From Vibrio gallaecicus (GTDB taxonomy: Bacteria; Pseudomonadota; Gammaproteobacteria; Enterobacterales; Vibrionaceae): a stretch of 64,000 nt of DNA. The first letter of the stretch is position 1. Every line of letters starts with the position of its first letter. The position numbers were made by a program, and so were the translations under genes. The stretch lies in contig NZ_AP025491.1 in the NCBI RefSeq assembly GCF_024347495.1, forward strand, positions 620,001-684,000, given 5' to 3'. Of the stretch, positions 43,936-53,060 are shown piece by piece. The notes under the pieces were generated by a model. That model saw nothing but the letters and a program-made list of their open reading frames with translations. It was not told where the DNA came from and did not search any database.

Positions 43936-44823
43936 ATGTTTGAAAATCGAGAAAACCTGTGCGAATCCGTCATTGGCTCTATGAGCCCTAAAACAACATG
44001 GCAAGATGAAGTCTTTCTTGCTGAAAGTTGTAAAGAACGTTTTTTGACCACCGAAGATATCCCTGAATTACAAGCATGCGGTGTTCATATGGCTGGTATG
44101 GCTAAGCTATTTGATGGCTACCGGATTGAGCGAGAATCAGTGTCCGTCCATACTTTTGTATTTACTCAAGAAGGCAGTGGCATTTTAACGACTTCTACAT
44201 TTGTTGCTGAAATTGAGCCATATACTTTAGTTGTTTTACCAGCAGGGACTTCTTTCCGATTTGAACTTAACCCACAGCAGAACTATTGGAAAATGGCTTG
44301 GATGCTGATCCCTGACACCCCACAATGGCAACATATGGCAGGTTTAGGGCAAGCGATAGTGCCGTTTGGAGAGTGCGAGCAAGTGTGGTCTTTATTGAAT
44401 TTGTTGTATTTTGAGATTGGTGGTCGCGCGAGTTTTAGAAAACTGCTTTCGAGTGAAATTGTACGCTTGCTAACTGGGTTTGAACCGAAATCGACCAATA
44501 CTACGTCACGTGTACAAGCTTTATATAATGAAATTGAAAGCAGCTTACATTTAAATTGGACTGTGGCAGAAATGGCAAAGCGAGTATTCGTTAGTGAAGA
44601 GCAGCTAAATAGAGTGACCAAATCGTTGTTCCAATTGTCACCTAGAAGTAAGCTCATTCATTTGAGGATGGATAAAGCCGTGAGCTTATTGCATCACCAA
44701 GAATGGTCAGTAACTATGATTTCTCATCGATTAGGTTATAAAGACCCATACAACTTCTCGCATCGTTTCAAGAAGCATTTTGGGCAATCTCCTAGTCAAT
44801 ATAGAAAATCATTGCGTCACTAG
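43936..44823 (+). CDS. AraC-family transcriptional regulator
   Basis: 295 residues: an N-terminal cupin-like ligand domain (LVVLPAGTSFRFEL) and a C-terminal double helix-turn-helix (about 190-295; WTVAEMAKRVFVSEEQLNRVTKSLF, then MISHRLGYKDPYNFSHRFKKHFGQSPSQYRKS). Its place next to the divergent MATE gene suggests local control of the pump. Inducer unknown. Confidence 0.92.
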   Translation: MFENRENLCESVIGSMSPKTTWQDEVFLAESCKERFLTTEDIPELQACGVHMAGMAKLFDGYRIERESVSVHTFVFTQEGSGILTTSTFVAEIEPYTLVVLPAGTSFRFELNPQQNYWKMAWMLIPDTPQWQHMAGLGQAIVPFGECEQVWSLLNLLYFEIGGRASFRKLLSSEIVRLLTGFEPKSTNTTSRVQALYNEIESSLHLNWTVAEMAKRVFVSEEQLNRVTKSLFQLSPRSKLIHLRMDKAVSLLHHQEWSVTMISHRLGYKDPYNFSHRFKKHFGQSPSQYRKSLRH

Positions 44824-44879
44824 ATGAATGAATTTAAAGGCTATATTGGAACTTAGAGCTTAGAGCGTAAGCACGACAT

Positions 44880-45572
44880 TTAGCTTATAGTTTGGAAAGC
44901 ATGCTTAAGTTTCTCGGTCTTCTTATTAAGAGATGGAATATCAATAAGGTGAATACTGCCACGTTCTAAACTTATTTCATTAGCAGCTTCTAAGCTTTTA
45001 AGAACTTCGTTGAGCCTAGGGCGTGATATACCGGTGATTTGGCTAAGTTGCTTTTGCGAAATATCGATTTTAATCAAACTGCCTTGCACAGCAGGTAAGC
45101 GTTTTGCTAGATCCAGCAAAGAAAATACAATTCTAGATTCACGATCGTAAAGTGAGCAAAGTTGAGATTGAAGCCAATTTTTTTGTAAGTCTAGAGTGCA
45201 ATGATACAACCATCGAAACACTTCGTCGTTGGTGCTAGCCAGACGGTCAATTTTTTCTTTTGGGAAATAAAGGATCGTGCAAGGTAGAATCTCATCAATT
45301 GTCGCGTTTAAAGATAAGCTATTGTATATCACACCACCACCAGCCCAAGTATTTGCACTAAGTAGCGTGGCGTTCATCGTATTTGTGTTTTCAGAAGCAA
45401 AGCTAATCGACATGATCCCTTGAACGATATAAAAAACGCCATCTACACTGGAACGTTTAAACTGATTTCGGTCTGAGAGACCATGTACAGTAATGGCAGA
45501 AAGCAATAACTCATCTTTTAATGCCTGGCTTAGATTGCAAGGCCATTGGATATCGGAAGTAGAGGTTTTCAA
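44880..45572 (-). CDS. Crp/Fnr-family transcriptional regulator
   Basis: 230 residues: a cyclic-nucleotide-binding-like beta-barrel (about 25-120; RSSVDGVFYIVQGIMSISFA), a dimerisation helix and a winged helix-turn-helix with ISQKQLSQITGISRPRLNEVLKSLEAANEISLERG. There is no FNR-type Cys cluster, so it is not an oxygen sensor of that kind. Whether it binds cAMP is unclear. No obvious target next to it. Confidence 0.85.
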   Translation of the reverse strand: MKTSTSDIQWPCNLSQALKDELLLSAITVHGLSDRNQFKRSSVDGVFYIVQGIMSISFASENTNTMNATLLSANTWAGGGVIYNSLSLNATIDEILPCTILYFPKEKIDRLASTNDEVFRWLYHCTLDLQKNWLQSQLCSLYDRESRIVFSLLDLAKRLPAVQGSLIKIDISQKQLSQITGISRPRLNEVLKSLEAANEISLERGSIHLIDIPSLNKKTEKLKHAFQTIS

Positions 45573-45723
45573 AAGCGATCTCGATTGTATTTTTTCATAG
45601 TGTAACGTGACGAATTACGTTCTTACAATATGAATAACCTCTAACGTTAAAATCGGCAGACAAAGTGCTATCGAAACGATCAAGTAGCTGCTGCTAAAAT
45701 ACTTAGACATAGGTATTTTGTTA

Positions 45724-45781
45724 TAGCTACTTGAATATAGGTATTTAGGCAGTAGCTACTTAATCATAGGTACTTAGATAG
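45724..45781. repeat. Two tandem 29-bp units at the 3' end of the VieA-like gene
   Basis: Units 45724-45752 and 45753-45781 agree at 23 of 29 positions (core TAGCTACTT, then ATAGGTA). A more decayed copy can be seen at about 45685-45721. The second unit contains the stop codon (45774-45776) of the REC-EAL gene. Confidence 0.75.
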
Positions 45782-46985
45782 AGGCACTTTTACATTGCGA
45801 AGGCTTATTAAAATGTTTGAAGCAAAATTGAACAAAGTCATTACTACTTTTAGGCTTCGCGAGAAAGTACCCTTGTAAAACATCACAACCAAGTTGAGCA
45901 AGCCTACGAGCTTGAACTTGGCTTTCTACACCTTCTGCAACCACTCTTAAATCTAAGCTCTTACTTAAAGCAATTACACACTGTACAGCCGCTAAGTGTT
46001 TATTGTTTTTCAGCATTTTACTAACAAAAAGTTGATCGATTTTAAGCTCAGTAAATGGGCTGGAAATTAATTGGCTTAATGATGAGTGACCAGTACCAAA
46101 GTCATCTATAGAAATGTTCACTCCACGGATGCGTAATCGACTGGTATTTTCAAGTGTTCGAGCTAAATCAGACGCTAGTTCAGTTTCAGTCACCTCAATC
46201 GTTAATTTATGAGGCGGGAAACGTACTTCATCAGCAATTTGTAAAACGCGGTTAGCAAAATCAGGTTGAATTAGATCGGTAGGCGTTACGTTTACCGATA
46301 TATTCAAAGACCACCCCTTGTTATGCCAACTTGCGGCAGTTTCAATGGACTTCCTTAGCATATGACAGGTCATCTGATAGCTTAAACCCATATCTATCAA
46401 TTTGTCTAAGAAGTGAATAGGAGTCAGCATTCCAAATTTTGGGTGGTTCCAGCGTATCAAGGCTTCAGCACCGATTAACGTACCACAGCGAGCATCAAAG
46501 TGAGCTTGATAATGAGGTTCAAACTGATCACTTCTTAGTGCATGTCTTATCTCTTCTTCCGTTACAGAAATAATTTGTGACTGCTTGCTTTGAGCTATGG
46601 ATGTGTCTTTTTGTACCCAAGTGAGAAGTTCAGTAACTTGCTCTCGTTTAAGAGGCTTAATTAAATTGGCGACTTTTTTTAACCCGCATGATTTCGACAT
46701 TTCAATTACAGCGGCTTGTACATCACTGGCAGCACTGCTGGTGAAAACGACGGTCGTCTGTATTCCTGAATCAGCTAAGACTCTTACGAATTCTACGCCA
46801 TCCATTTCGGGCATATAAAGATCACAGAAGATCAAATCAGGCTTTTGTTTCTTTACCGCTTCAAACCCTTTTTTTCCATTGTTCGCAGTCACTATGGTGG
46901 CACTTGTGATTGAAGAGAGCATCGAATGCAAAATTTTACTTTGGAATGCATCATCTTCAATGATGAGAATATTACCAATATCCAT
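45774..46985 (-). CDS. Response regulator with EAL phosphodiesterase domain (VieA-like, no DNA-binding domain)
   Basis: 403 residues. An N-terminal receiver (ILIIEDDAFQSKIL; phosphorylation site Asp55 in FCDLYMPEMDG) and an EAL domain (about 145-395) with the catalytic set intact: EAL at 174-176, N in NISVNVTP, E in IEVTETEL, DDFGTGHSSL, K in ELKIDQLFV and E in EGVESQ. It should hydrolyse cyclic di-GMP. Together with the REC-TPR and hybrid-kinase genes it matches VieA of V. cholerae, but it ends after EAL and lacks VieA's C-terminal helix-turn-helix. The start overlaps the stop of the REC-TPR gene. Confidence 0.88.
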   Translation of the reverse strand: MDIGNILIIEDDAFQSKILHSMLSSITSATIVTANNGKKGFEAVKKQKPDLIFCDLYMPEMDGVEFVRVLADSGIQTTVVFTSSAASDVQAAVIEMSKSCGLKKVANLIKPLKREQVTELLTWVQKDTSIAQSKQSQIISVTEEEIRHALRSDQFEPHYQAHFDARCGTLIGAEALIRWNHPKFGMLTPIHFLDKLIDMGLSYQMTCHMLRKSIETAASWHNKGWSLNISVNVTPTDLIQPDFANRVLQIADEVRFPPHKLTIEVTETELASDLARTLENTSRLRIRGVNISIDDFGTGHSSLSQLISSPFTELKIDQLFVSKMLKNNKHLAAVQCVIALSKSLDLRVVAEGVESQVQARRLAQLGCDVLQGYFLAKPKSSNDFVQFCFKHFNKPSQCKSASI

Positions 46986-48661
46986 TAAGAGACCATGCTA
47001 GCAGTCATAGCTAGATCCTTGTAATCCAATTGTTGAGCGAGAACTCGGCTTTGTGCCGAAAACTCCTTGCTTTTGATGAAATCAGTGTCGTGAAGCTGAT
47101 CACGGCATCTAATCGCTAAATGGATAACGTCACGTTTACTCCAATTATTGGGCCAAGCTCGAGTTAACACACCAAATAAGAGTTTAGGCACTTCGTTATC
47201 AGTAAATTGTGTATCCATTGAGTGAGCAAGCATTGTTGATGCTTTCTCAAAGCTTTTCTGTTCGATCAATGTGAGAGCATCGCGTTTAAGTTTGATCGAA
47301 TTTTCTCGCGATCTTTGAACTTTGTTTCGCCACTGTGATAGATAAGCTAACAAAGCTTTGTCTTGAGTGGTGAAGGGCTCTTTTTTAAGTGATATGTTAA
47401 TTTGTTCGCTTAAGCGCTGATATTCAGACTGATGACCTAATAATAAATATACGCGTGAAAGTTCAATTTTTTCGAGAAGGCTTGGCTGATAACCTTCAAT
47501 GTTAGCAATGTAGGTTTTGTATTCTTGCAGTAAAGCTCGCCCTTTCATTGGATCACTTTTTAGAATATTACCGCGAGAAAAAAGCAATAACTCCATTGCT
47601 TTGTAAGCTGCTCTCGGGAATTTGGCACGCCAACTTTCTGCCCATTTCCCTAAAACAGATAAGTGCGTTAATCGCTGTTCTCTAGTGGCAAACTGAGCCT
47701 GGTCTAGAACTAGTTGCGCACCTAGCTGATACATATCCAAAGTTTCTCTAAATGAATGCCGAGATTCTAAGATCATCGACTTCGTACTAGAGATAGCATT
47801 AGGTAAATTAAACATTGCCATGTTGAGGTTTACTTTTAAGCGATGCCTTTCAATAACCTTAGGGGAAATGGCAATCGCACGGTCGATGTCCTTTAAAGCA
47901 AGATCAAATTGAATTTGAGCTACATTTAGCTCTGCACTGAGTTGTGCGGCAGAAGCTGCATGGAAAGGGTCTTTTTGAAGTGGTTTGAGTAAGAACAAGC
48001 CTTGTTTATATTGCCTTTGCTTAAGTGCAATACGAGCCAAATTAAGGACCACTTTTCCATTTTCCACACTGCCTTGTAAATTGATCAGCACATTACGTGC
48101 ATCATCATATTGACCAAGTTCTATAAGTGCTTCTGCTTTTATGCGTTGAGCATGAACAATGATGCCATCGTCTTGATAAAACGCTTCATCGACCATCGTT
48201 ATAACGGCTTGGTAGTCTTTTTTAGCAAAGTAAATCAGAAGGTCGGAAAGTTCGCGTTTTTTACGAACAAACCCAGAAAGACGTTCTTTTAAAGTCGTGT
48301 AATTGAGTGGTTTAAGAAGGTAACCATCTGGGCTTAATTCCATAAACCCTCGCACGACTTCAGCTGTAGCATCGCCAGTTACAATGATATTAGCGCAGTC
48401 TGCGGCAAGTAAGCCTTTAGTCTGTAGTTCATCAATCAGCTGAAAACCATTAGCGCGATCACCTAAGTTGTAATCGAAGAAGACAAGACCATAGTGGTTA
48501 TTACGGCATCGTAAAATGGCTTCTGAAGCATCTTGGGCAAAATGCAGCATTTCCGGTTGGTAACCCAGCTTTTGAAGCATACCTTTGGCGGCGGTTCTAT
48601 ACATTGAGCTGTCATCGACAATTAAAACGGGGCGTGAATGGTCAAGAGTGTTGAATGGCAT
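46985..48661 (-). CDS. Response regulator with TPR-like C-terminal part (VieB-like)
   Basis: 558 residues. A receiver at the N-terminus (PVLIVDDSSMYRTAAKGML; Asp63 in LVFFDYNLGD; K in YLLKPLNY) and a long helical region with TPR features (YDDARNVLINLQGS, KQRQYKQGLFLLKPLQKDPFHA, FDLALKDIDRAIAISP). This is the layout of VieB, which in V. cholerae inhibits phosphotransfer from VieS to VieA. It is the first gene of the minus-strand pair and is translationally coupled to the EAL regulator. Confidence 0.83.
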   Translation of the reverse strand: MPFNTLDHSRPVLIVDDSSMYRTAAKGMLQKLGYQPEMLHFAQDASEAILRCRNNHYGLVFFDYNLGDRANGFQLIDELQTKGLLAADCANIIVTGDATAEVVRGFMELSPDGYLLKPLNYTTLKERLSGFVRKKRELSDLLIYFAKKDYQAVITMVDEAFYQDDGIIVHAQRIKAEALIELGQYDDARNVLINLQGSVENGKVVLNLARIALKQRQYKQGLFLLKPLQKDPFHAASAAQLSAELNVAQIQFDLALKDIDRAIAISPKVIERHRLKVNLNMAMFNLPNAISSTKSMILESRHSFRETLDMYQLGAQLVLDQAQFATREQRLTHLSVLGKWAESWRAKFPRAAYKAMELLLFSRGNILKSDPMKGRALLQEYKTYIANIEGYQPSLLEKIELSRVYLLLGHQSEYQRLSEQINISLKKEPFTTQDKALLAYLSQWRNKVQRSRENSIKLKRDALTLIEQKSFEKASTMLAHSMDTQFTDNEVPKLLFGVLTRAWPNNWSKRDVIHLAIRCRDQLHDTDFIKSKEFSAQSRVLAQQLDYKDLAMTASMVS

Positions 48662-48800
48662 ATATAAGTCGCTATCAATTGGTACATAGCCATTATTTAT
48701 AATTTTTATACAGAAGTCTGTTCCTTAAAGAACAGAACTAAGAGAAACTTGCAATTATACTGTATGCAATTCCCCCTAGGTAGCGAGTTTATAAACCTCG

Positions 48801-51800
48801 ATGTCGAATAATATGTTTTATAGTACTTTACGCCTGCAAATTCTGCTTCTGTCTGTTTTGTCTTCACTCAATACATTCGCCCAATCAGCCTCTGATTATG
48901 AAGAAACTACCAGTTATAAAAGTACTGAACGACCATCAGAAAACTTGCTGAAAAGTATTTCAGAGCAAGTGAGCTTGATAGAAGTCAGTTCTAAGGATGT
49001 TTTTGCGGAGGAAGACTACTCAGTTGACGCGATTCTGAATAGTAAAGGAGAAGCACATCTCAAGCGCAGCTTGACGATTGGTATTCCTCAGCCTTCTAAG
49101 ACGCAGGGTTATCACGCTGATCAAGAAGATATATCTATCTTACGTATTTTTATGAAACAGTACTGGTTGGCTTGGGGGGAATTGTATGGGTTCGAAATAA
49201 AATTTCAGCTTTCACCGTACCAAACCTTATATTCAGAACTGCTAAATGGTTCTATTGATATCCTTACGACATCAACCTACAACAGCAATTTAACCAGTTG
49301 GGTTAAGTATAGTATCCCATACGTAGAGGCAAAAACTGCTCTGGCTAAACGTATTGGTGAAAGCATAGATGGTGGGAAGGTTGGTTTAGATTTACCAACA
49401 TCGATTACCCCATTTGGTTTTAATATCAATAATGAAATTGAGATACATACAAATTCAACATCTAAAGTGCTCGATCGAGCAGATAGACTCAATTATATCT
49501 TCAGTTGGTCGGTCAAAGAACTAAAGAAAGAGTTGGCTTTTCGAGGTCTAATCGATGAGTTTTCCGTTACATTTAATACTTCCGGGATCCCCATCCGTTC
49601 AATGACACGTTTTGAAGATGAACAGCTTATGTTGTTGATCAATAGCGGTATTCGAAAATTTTCCAAAGATAAAACTCAGCAACTTTGGCAACAGGCGACA
49701 GATAACAATGGTCTGGTGTCTTTCGCGCCAGTTGTTGGATCGTACATACCGGAATTAACGGATAAGCAATCTAAAAAAATAGCAGAACAACCAGTGCTTA
49801 CCTATGCCTATATTGTCGATGGGGAAGAACCCTACTTTATTACGGAAGATTTCCTTATAGAGGGCTATATCGTTGATGTGATGCGAAGCATCAGCCTAAA
49901 GCTTGGTCTGACATTTAAAGCCAAACCGTATCACTCATTTCAGGAAGCCATGGATGCGGTAAAGAATCGTGAAGTAGACATGTTTCCTGGCGTGTATAGA
50001 ACTGAACAGCGACTCAGTAGCTTAGAATTTACCACTGACATAGACAGAACTTTGCTTGCCATCGCGAGTGAAGAAAATTACTACACTATTAGGCAATTGA
50101 AAGGTAAACGTTTAGCGTTAGTCCGTGGATTATATGAGAACGAACTTTTGGCTGATTTGTTGCCTGTTAATCCAATCATTTATTTGGACACAGCAGAAGA
50201 TGCGATGCGCGCAGTGGCAGAAGGCCGTGCTGATGCTTATGTGGGTAAGTTACTCAATAGCGCGTATTTAGTGAATAAGCACAAGTTATTTACTCTTAAC
50301 CTTCATAAAGCTGAAGACTTTGATGTTGAGTTTTGGCCTAGAATTGCTTTACCTAAAATGGAAACGGACTGGGTTGAATTACTCAATGTCGGTATTTTTA
50401 ATTTAGGGGATAAATTCCAACAAGATCTTCAAGTTAAATGGAAAGAACATATTGTATTTAGCCAAGAAGGGGAGCGTGTTCAAGCCTTATACCAACAAGT
50501 TGTCATCGCAAGTGGAATACTTATTGTTTTCTTATTGATGTGTTTCTTATTTTACCGTCATCAATTAGGTAGAAGGAAAGACATTCAGGCAACTCTTGAA
50601 AGAGCATTGCAAGAAGCGGAGTTAGCAAAGAAAGAGGCGGAGGAACTGACTCTTGCTAAATCAGACTTTCTAGCACGTATGAGTCATGAGATTAGAACTC
50701 CGATGAATGGCGTTCTGGGAATGGCTGAAGCCTTGTCTTTTACTAAACTTAGTAGTGAACAAGAAGATCTGTTACAAACCCTAAACGGCTCCGCTCGTAA
50801 CTTAATGGCACTTCTTAATGACGTACTAGATTTTTCAAAAATGGATGCAGGTAAACTGACGCTCGAGAGTGTTAACTGTGAGCTAAATTCATTGATGACG
50901 AGTGTGATTGGTAACTTTAAACACAAAGCTACTGCTAAAGATCTTTCCATTAATAGCCGGATAGATTCTCAAATTGGTCGCGTTTACATGTGCGATTCAA
51001 CTCGTCTAATGCAAGTACTCAATAATCTGGTTTCTAATTCAGTAAAATTTACTCAAGAAGGGTTTGTTGAACTAAGCGCCCAGCTTATTGCGTCCGATTA
51101 TAAACAAACGGACGATGGGACGTTATACGACCTAATTGGTTTTCAAGTTAGAGACAGCGGTATAGGCATCGCTAAAAATAAGCAAAGCTCCTTGTTTGAT
51201 CCTTTTGTTCAGGCTGATGGTGATATTACTCGACGTTTTGGTGGTACAGGGCTTGGTCTTAGTATCTGTAGTGAGATTGTGACTGAAATGGGGGGAGAGA
51301 TCCGTGTGTCTTCTGTGATTGGACATGGGAGCTTATTCAGCATCACTTTACCTATGCCAGCAGGTAAAAGCGAAGATATTGTTATTCAAGATAAAGCCAT
51401 TAGTGAGATGCCTTCGGGTAATCAATTGAATAAACTAAGGGTTCTGTTCGCAGAAGATAATGAAGTGAATAGGAAAGTAATTGGCGGGCAATTAAAGCGC
51501 CTTGGCGTTAGCTTTGATACCGCTGAAAATGGACTTATTGCTTATAATAAATTCATTTCGAATGCATCTTATGATGTCATTCTGTCTGATTGCCATATGC
51601 CTGAAATGGATGGTTTTACATTGGCGACTAAGATCTCTACTGAATTTCCAGAAGATAAACCCCACCTTATTGCCATTACTGCAGATGCGTTAAGCGGTGC
51701 AGCTAAACGTTGTATCACAGCAGGGTTTGATGACTACATCTCTAAACCATGCCCACTTGATGTTCTTGAAAGTAAGCTAATACAAATTGCAGGTAAGCAT

Positions 51801-53054
51801 TATGTGGCTGAATCTGATTTTGATGGTAATGAAAATTCGCTGGTGGCTTGGTTGGATGCAAATAGCTTCGAAGCCGATAATTTGGATGATGAATGTGTCG
51901 AAGATATTTTCTCGGTTAATGATGTTCAGGAGCCAATAATCAAACCAGTTAATACCGTTGATGAAAGCGATTCATTAGATTGGTTAAGCGAGATGGAGAG
52001 TGATTCAGATGAAAAAGAGGATAATGATTTCCTCTTATCCAAAGAAAATTTAGCGGACGGTGGCAAAGAATCTAATAAGCTTGTTAATAATAGGCTTGTT
52101 AACAGATCAGTAAATCATGAATCTAAGCCAAATTTAGCTGAGGAGCTTGAGATAGATGCAATCCAATGGAGTGAAATAGAAGAGTCACACATGGATGAGT
52201 TAAATCAGGCTCTATTTCCCTTGGAGAAGTCACAAGGTAACTTACCTGAGACTGGGTACTTTACCGATGTTATTTATGAAGAAAGTCAAATCGATAATGG
52301 TCCAAATAACAATGAAGATTCAGATAGCGTCAATTCTCCAAATAGCATTAACGACCCACATAGCGTTCAGCAAGAAGCAGAATACCATTTGAATGACCTC
52401 ACTGATGCTGAGCTATTTGAAAAAGAAATGGAGCAGTTTGAGTTGGCGGTTCAGCAGTCAGAAAAAGACTCAAATGCCCCTGAATCTTTAATGGAACCGG
52501 CAATTTTACAAGCTGAACAAGATTTATTCGAGTCATACCAATCAAGGAGCACCTTAGGTTCCAATGATTTTATTGAATCTAATTTTGAATTCACAACTGA
52601 TAAATTTGATGCTCCTTTAAGCGAACTCGCTGGACTTGAACTAACAGAAGAACAAGCTTCACCCAATGAATTGATATTGCCTGCATTTGAAGCATTTAAT
52701 GTAGACCATGTGTTATCTATGAGCGGTGAAGATCAAGATATAGCCTTAGATATTCTCGATACCTTCATTAAAAGCTACAAAAACGACATTCAAGAACTTG
52801 AAGCTACTGGTGCAATTCAAGATGCATTAGCCATTAAAGATACCGCGCATCGTATTAAAGGTAGTGCGCTTTATTTAGGTAATGATTCACTATCTACGGT
52901 TGCAAAGGATATTGAAAAGAACGCTTTAAAAAATGACTTAACTTACAGTCATGAACGCATTGAGTTTGTGACTAAAGGGTTAACGATTCTTGGACAAGAA
53001 ATCGAACAATATTGCGAAGGAATAAGAAGTCCAAACCATTCAGTCATGAGCTAA
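48801..53054 (+). CDS. Hybrid sensor kinase with tandem SBP_bac_3 domains (VieS/BvgS-like)
   Basis: 1417 residues. Signal peptide, two periplasmic solute-binding-like domains (about 85-310 and 330-565; the second with YFITEDFLIEGYIVDVMRSISLKLG), a membrane helix (about 571-592), HisKA (His629 in RMSHEIRTPMNGV), ATPase (NLVSNSVKFT, DSGIGIAK, GGTGLGLSI), a receiver (Asp930 in ILSDCHMPEMDG), a long acidic linker (about 1010-1290) and a C-terminal Hpt domain (His1350 in TAHRIKGSALYLG). A phosphorelay kinase of the BvgS/EvgS/VieS type. It is divergent from the VieB/VieA-like genes, its likely targets. Longer than VieS as I remember it, mainly by the acidic linker. Confidence 0.9.
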   Translation: MSNNMFYSTLRLQILLLSVLSSLNTFAQSASDYEETTSYKSTERPSENLLKSISEQVSLIEVSSKDVFAEEDYSVDAILNSKGEAHLKRSLTIGIPQPSKTQGYHADQEDISILRIFMKQYWLAWGELYGFEIKFQLSPYQTLYSELLNGSIDILTTSTYNSNLTSWVKYSIPYVEAKTALAKRIGESIDGGKVGLDLPTSITPFGFNINNEIEIHTNSTSKVLDRADRLNYIFSWSVKELKKELAFRGLIDEFSVTFNTSGIPIRSMTRFEDEQLMLLINSGIRKFSKDKTQQLWQQATDNNGLVSFAPVVGSYIPELTDKQSKKIAEQPVLTYAYIVDGEEPYFITEDFLIEGYIVDVMRSISLKLGLTFKAKPYHSFQEAMDAVKNREVDMFPGVYRTEQRLSSLEFTTDIDRTLLAIASEENYYTIRQLKGKRLALVRGLYENELLADLLPVNPIIYLDTAEDAMRAVAEGRADAYVGKLLNSAYLVNKHKLFTLNLHKAEDFDVEFWPRIALPKMETDWVELLNVGIFNLGDKFQQDLQVKWKEHIVFSQEGERVQALYQQVVIASGILIVFLLMCFLFYRHQLGRRKDIQATLERALQEAELAKKEAEELTLAKSDFLARMSHEIRTPMNGVLGMAEALSFTKLSSEQEDLLQTLNGSARNLMALLNDVLDFSKMDAGKLTLESVNCELNSLMTSVIGNFKHKATAKDLSINSRIDSQIGRVYMCDSTRLMQVLNNLVSNSVKFTQEGFVELSAQLIASDYKQTDDGTLYDLIGFQVRDSGIGIAKNKQSSLFDPFVQADGDITRRFGGTGLGLSICSEIVTEMGGEIRVSSVIGHGSLFSITLPMPAGKSEDIVIQDKAISEMPSGNQLNKLRVLFAEDNEVNRKVIGGQLKRLGVSFDTAENGLIAYNKFISNASYDVILSDCHMPEMDGFTLATKISTEFPEDKPHLIAITADALSGAAKRCITAGFDDYISKPCPLDVLESKLIQIAGKHYVAESDFDGNENSLVAWLDANSFEADNLDDECVEDIFSVNDVQEPIIKPVNTVDESDSLDWLSEMESDSDEKEDNDFLLSKENLADGGKESNKLVNNRLVNRSVNHESKPNLAEELEIDAIQWSEIEESHMDELNQALFPLEKSQGNLPETGYFTDVIYEESQIDNGPNNNEDSDSVNSPNSINDPHSVQQEAEYHLNDLTDAELFEKEMEQFELAVQQSEKDSNAPESLMEPAILQAEQDLFESYQSRSTLGSNDFIESNFEFTTDKFDAPLSELAGLELTEEQASPNELILPAFEAFNVDHVLSMSGEDQDIALDILDTFIKSYKNDIQELEATGAIQDALAIKDTAHRIKGSALYLGNDSLSTVAKDIEKNALKNDLTYSHERIEFVTKGLTILGQEIEQYCEGIRSPNHSVMS

Positions 53055-53060
53055 TCTAAA

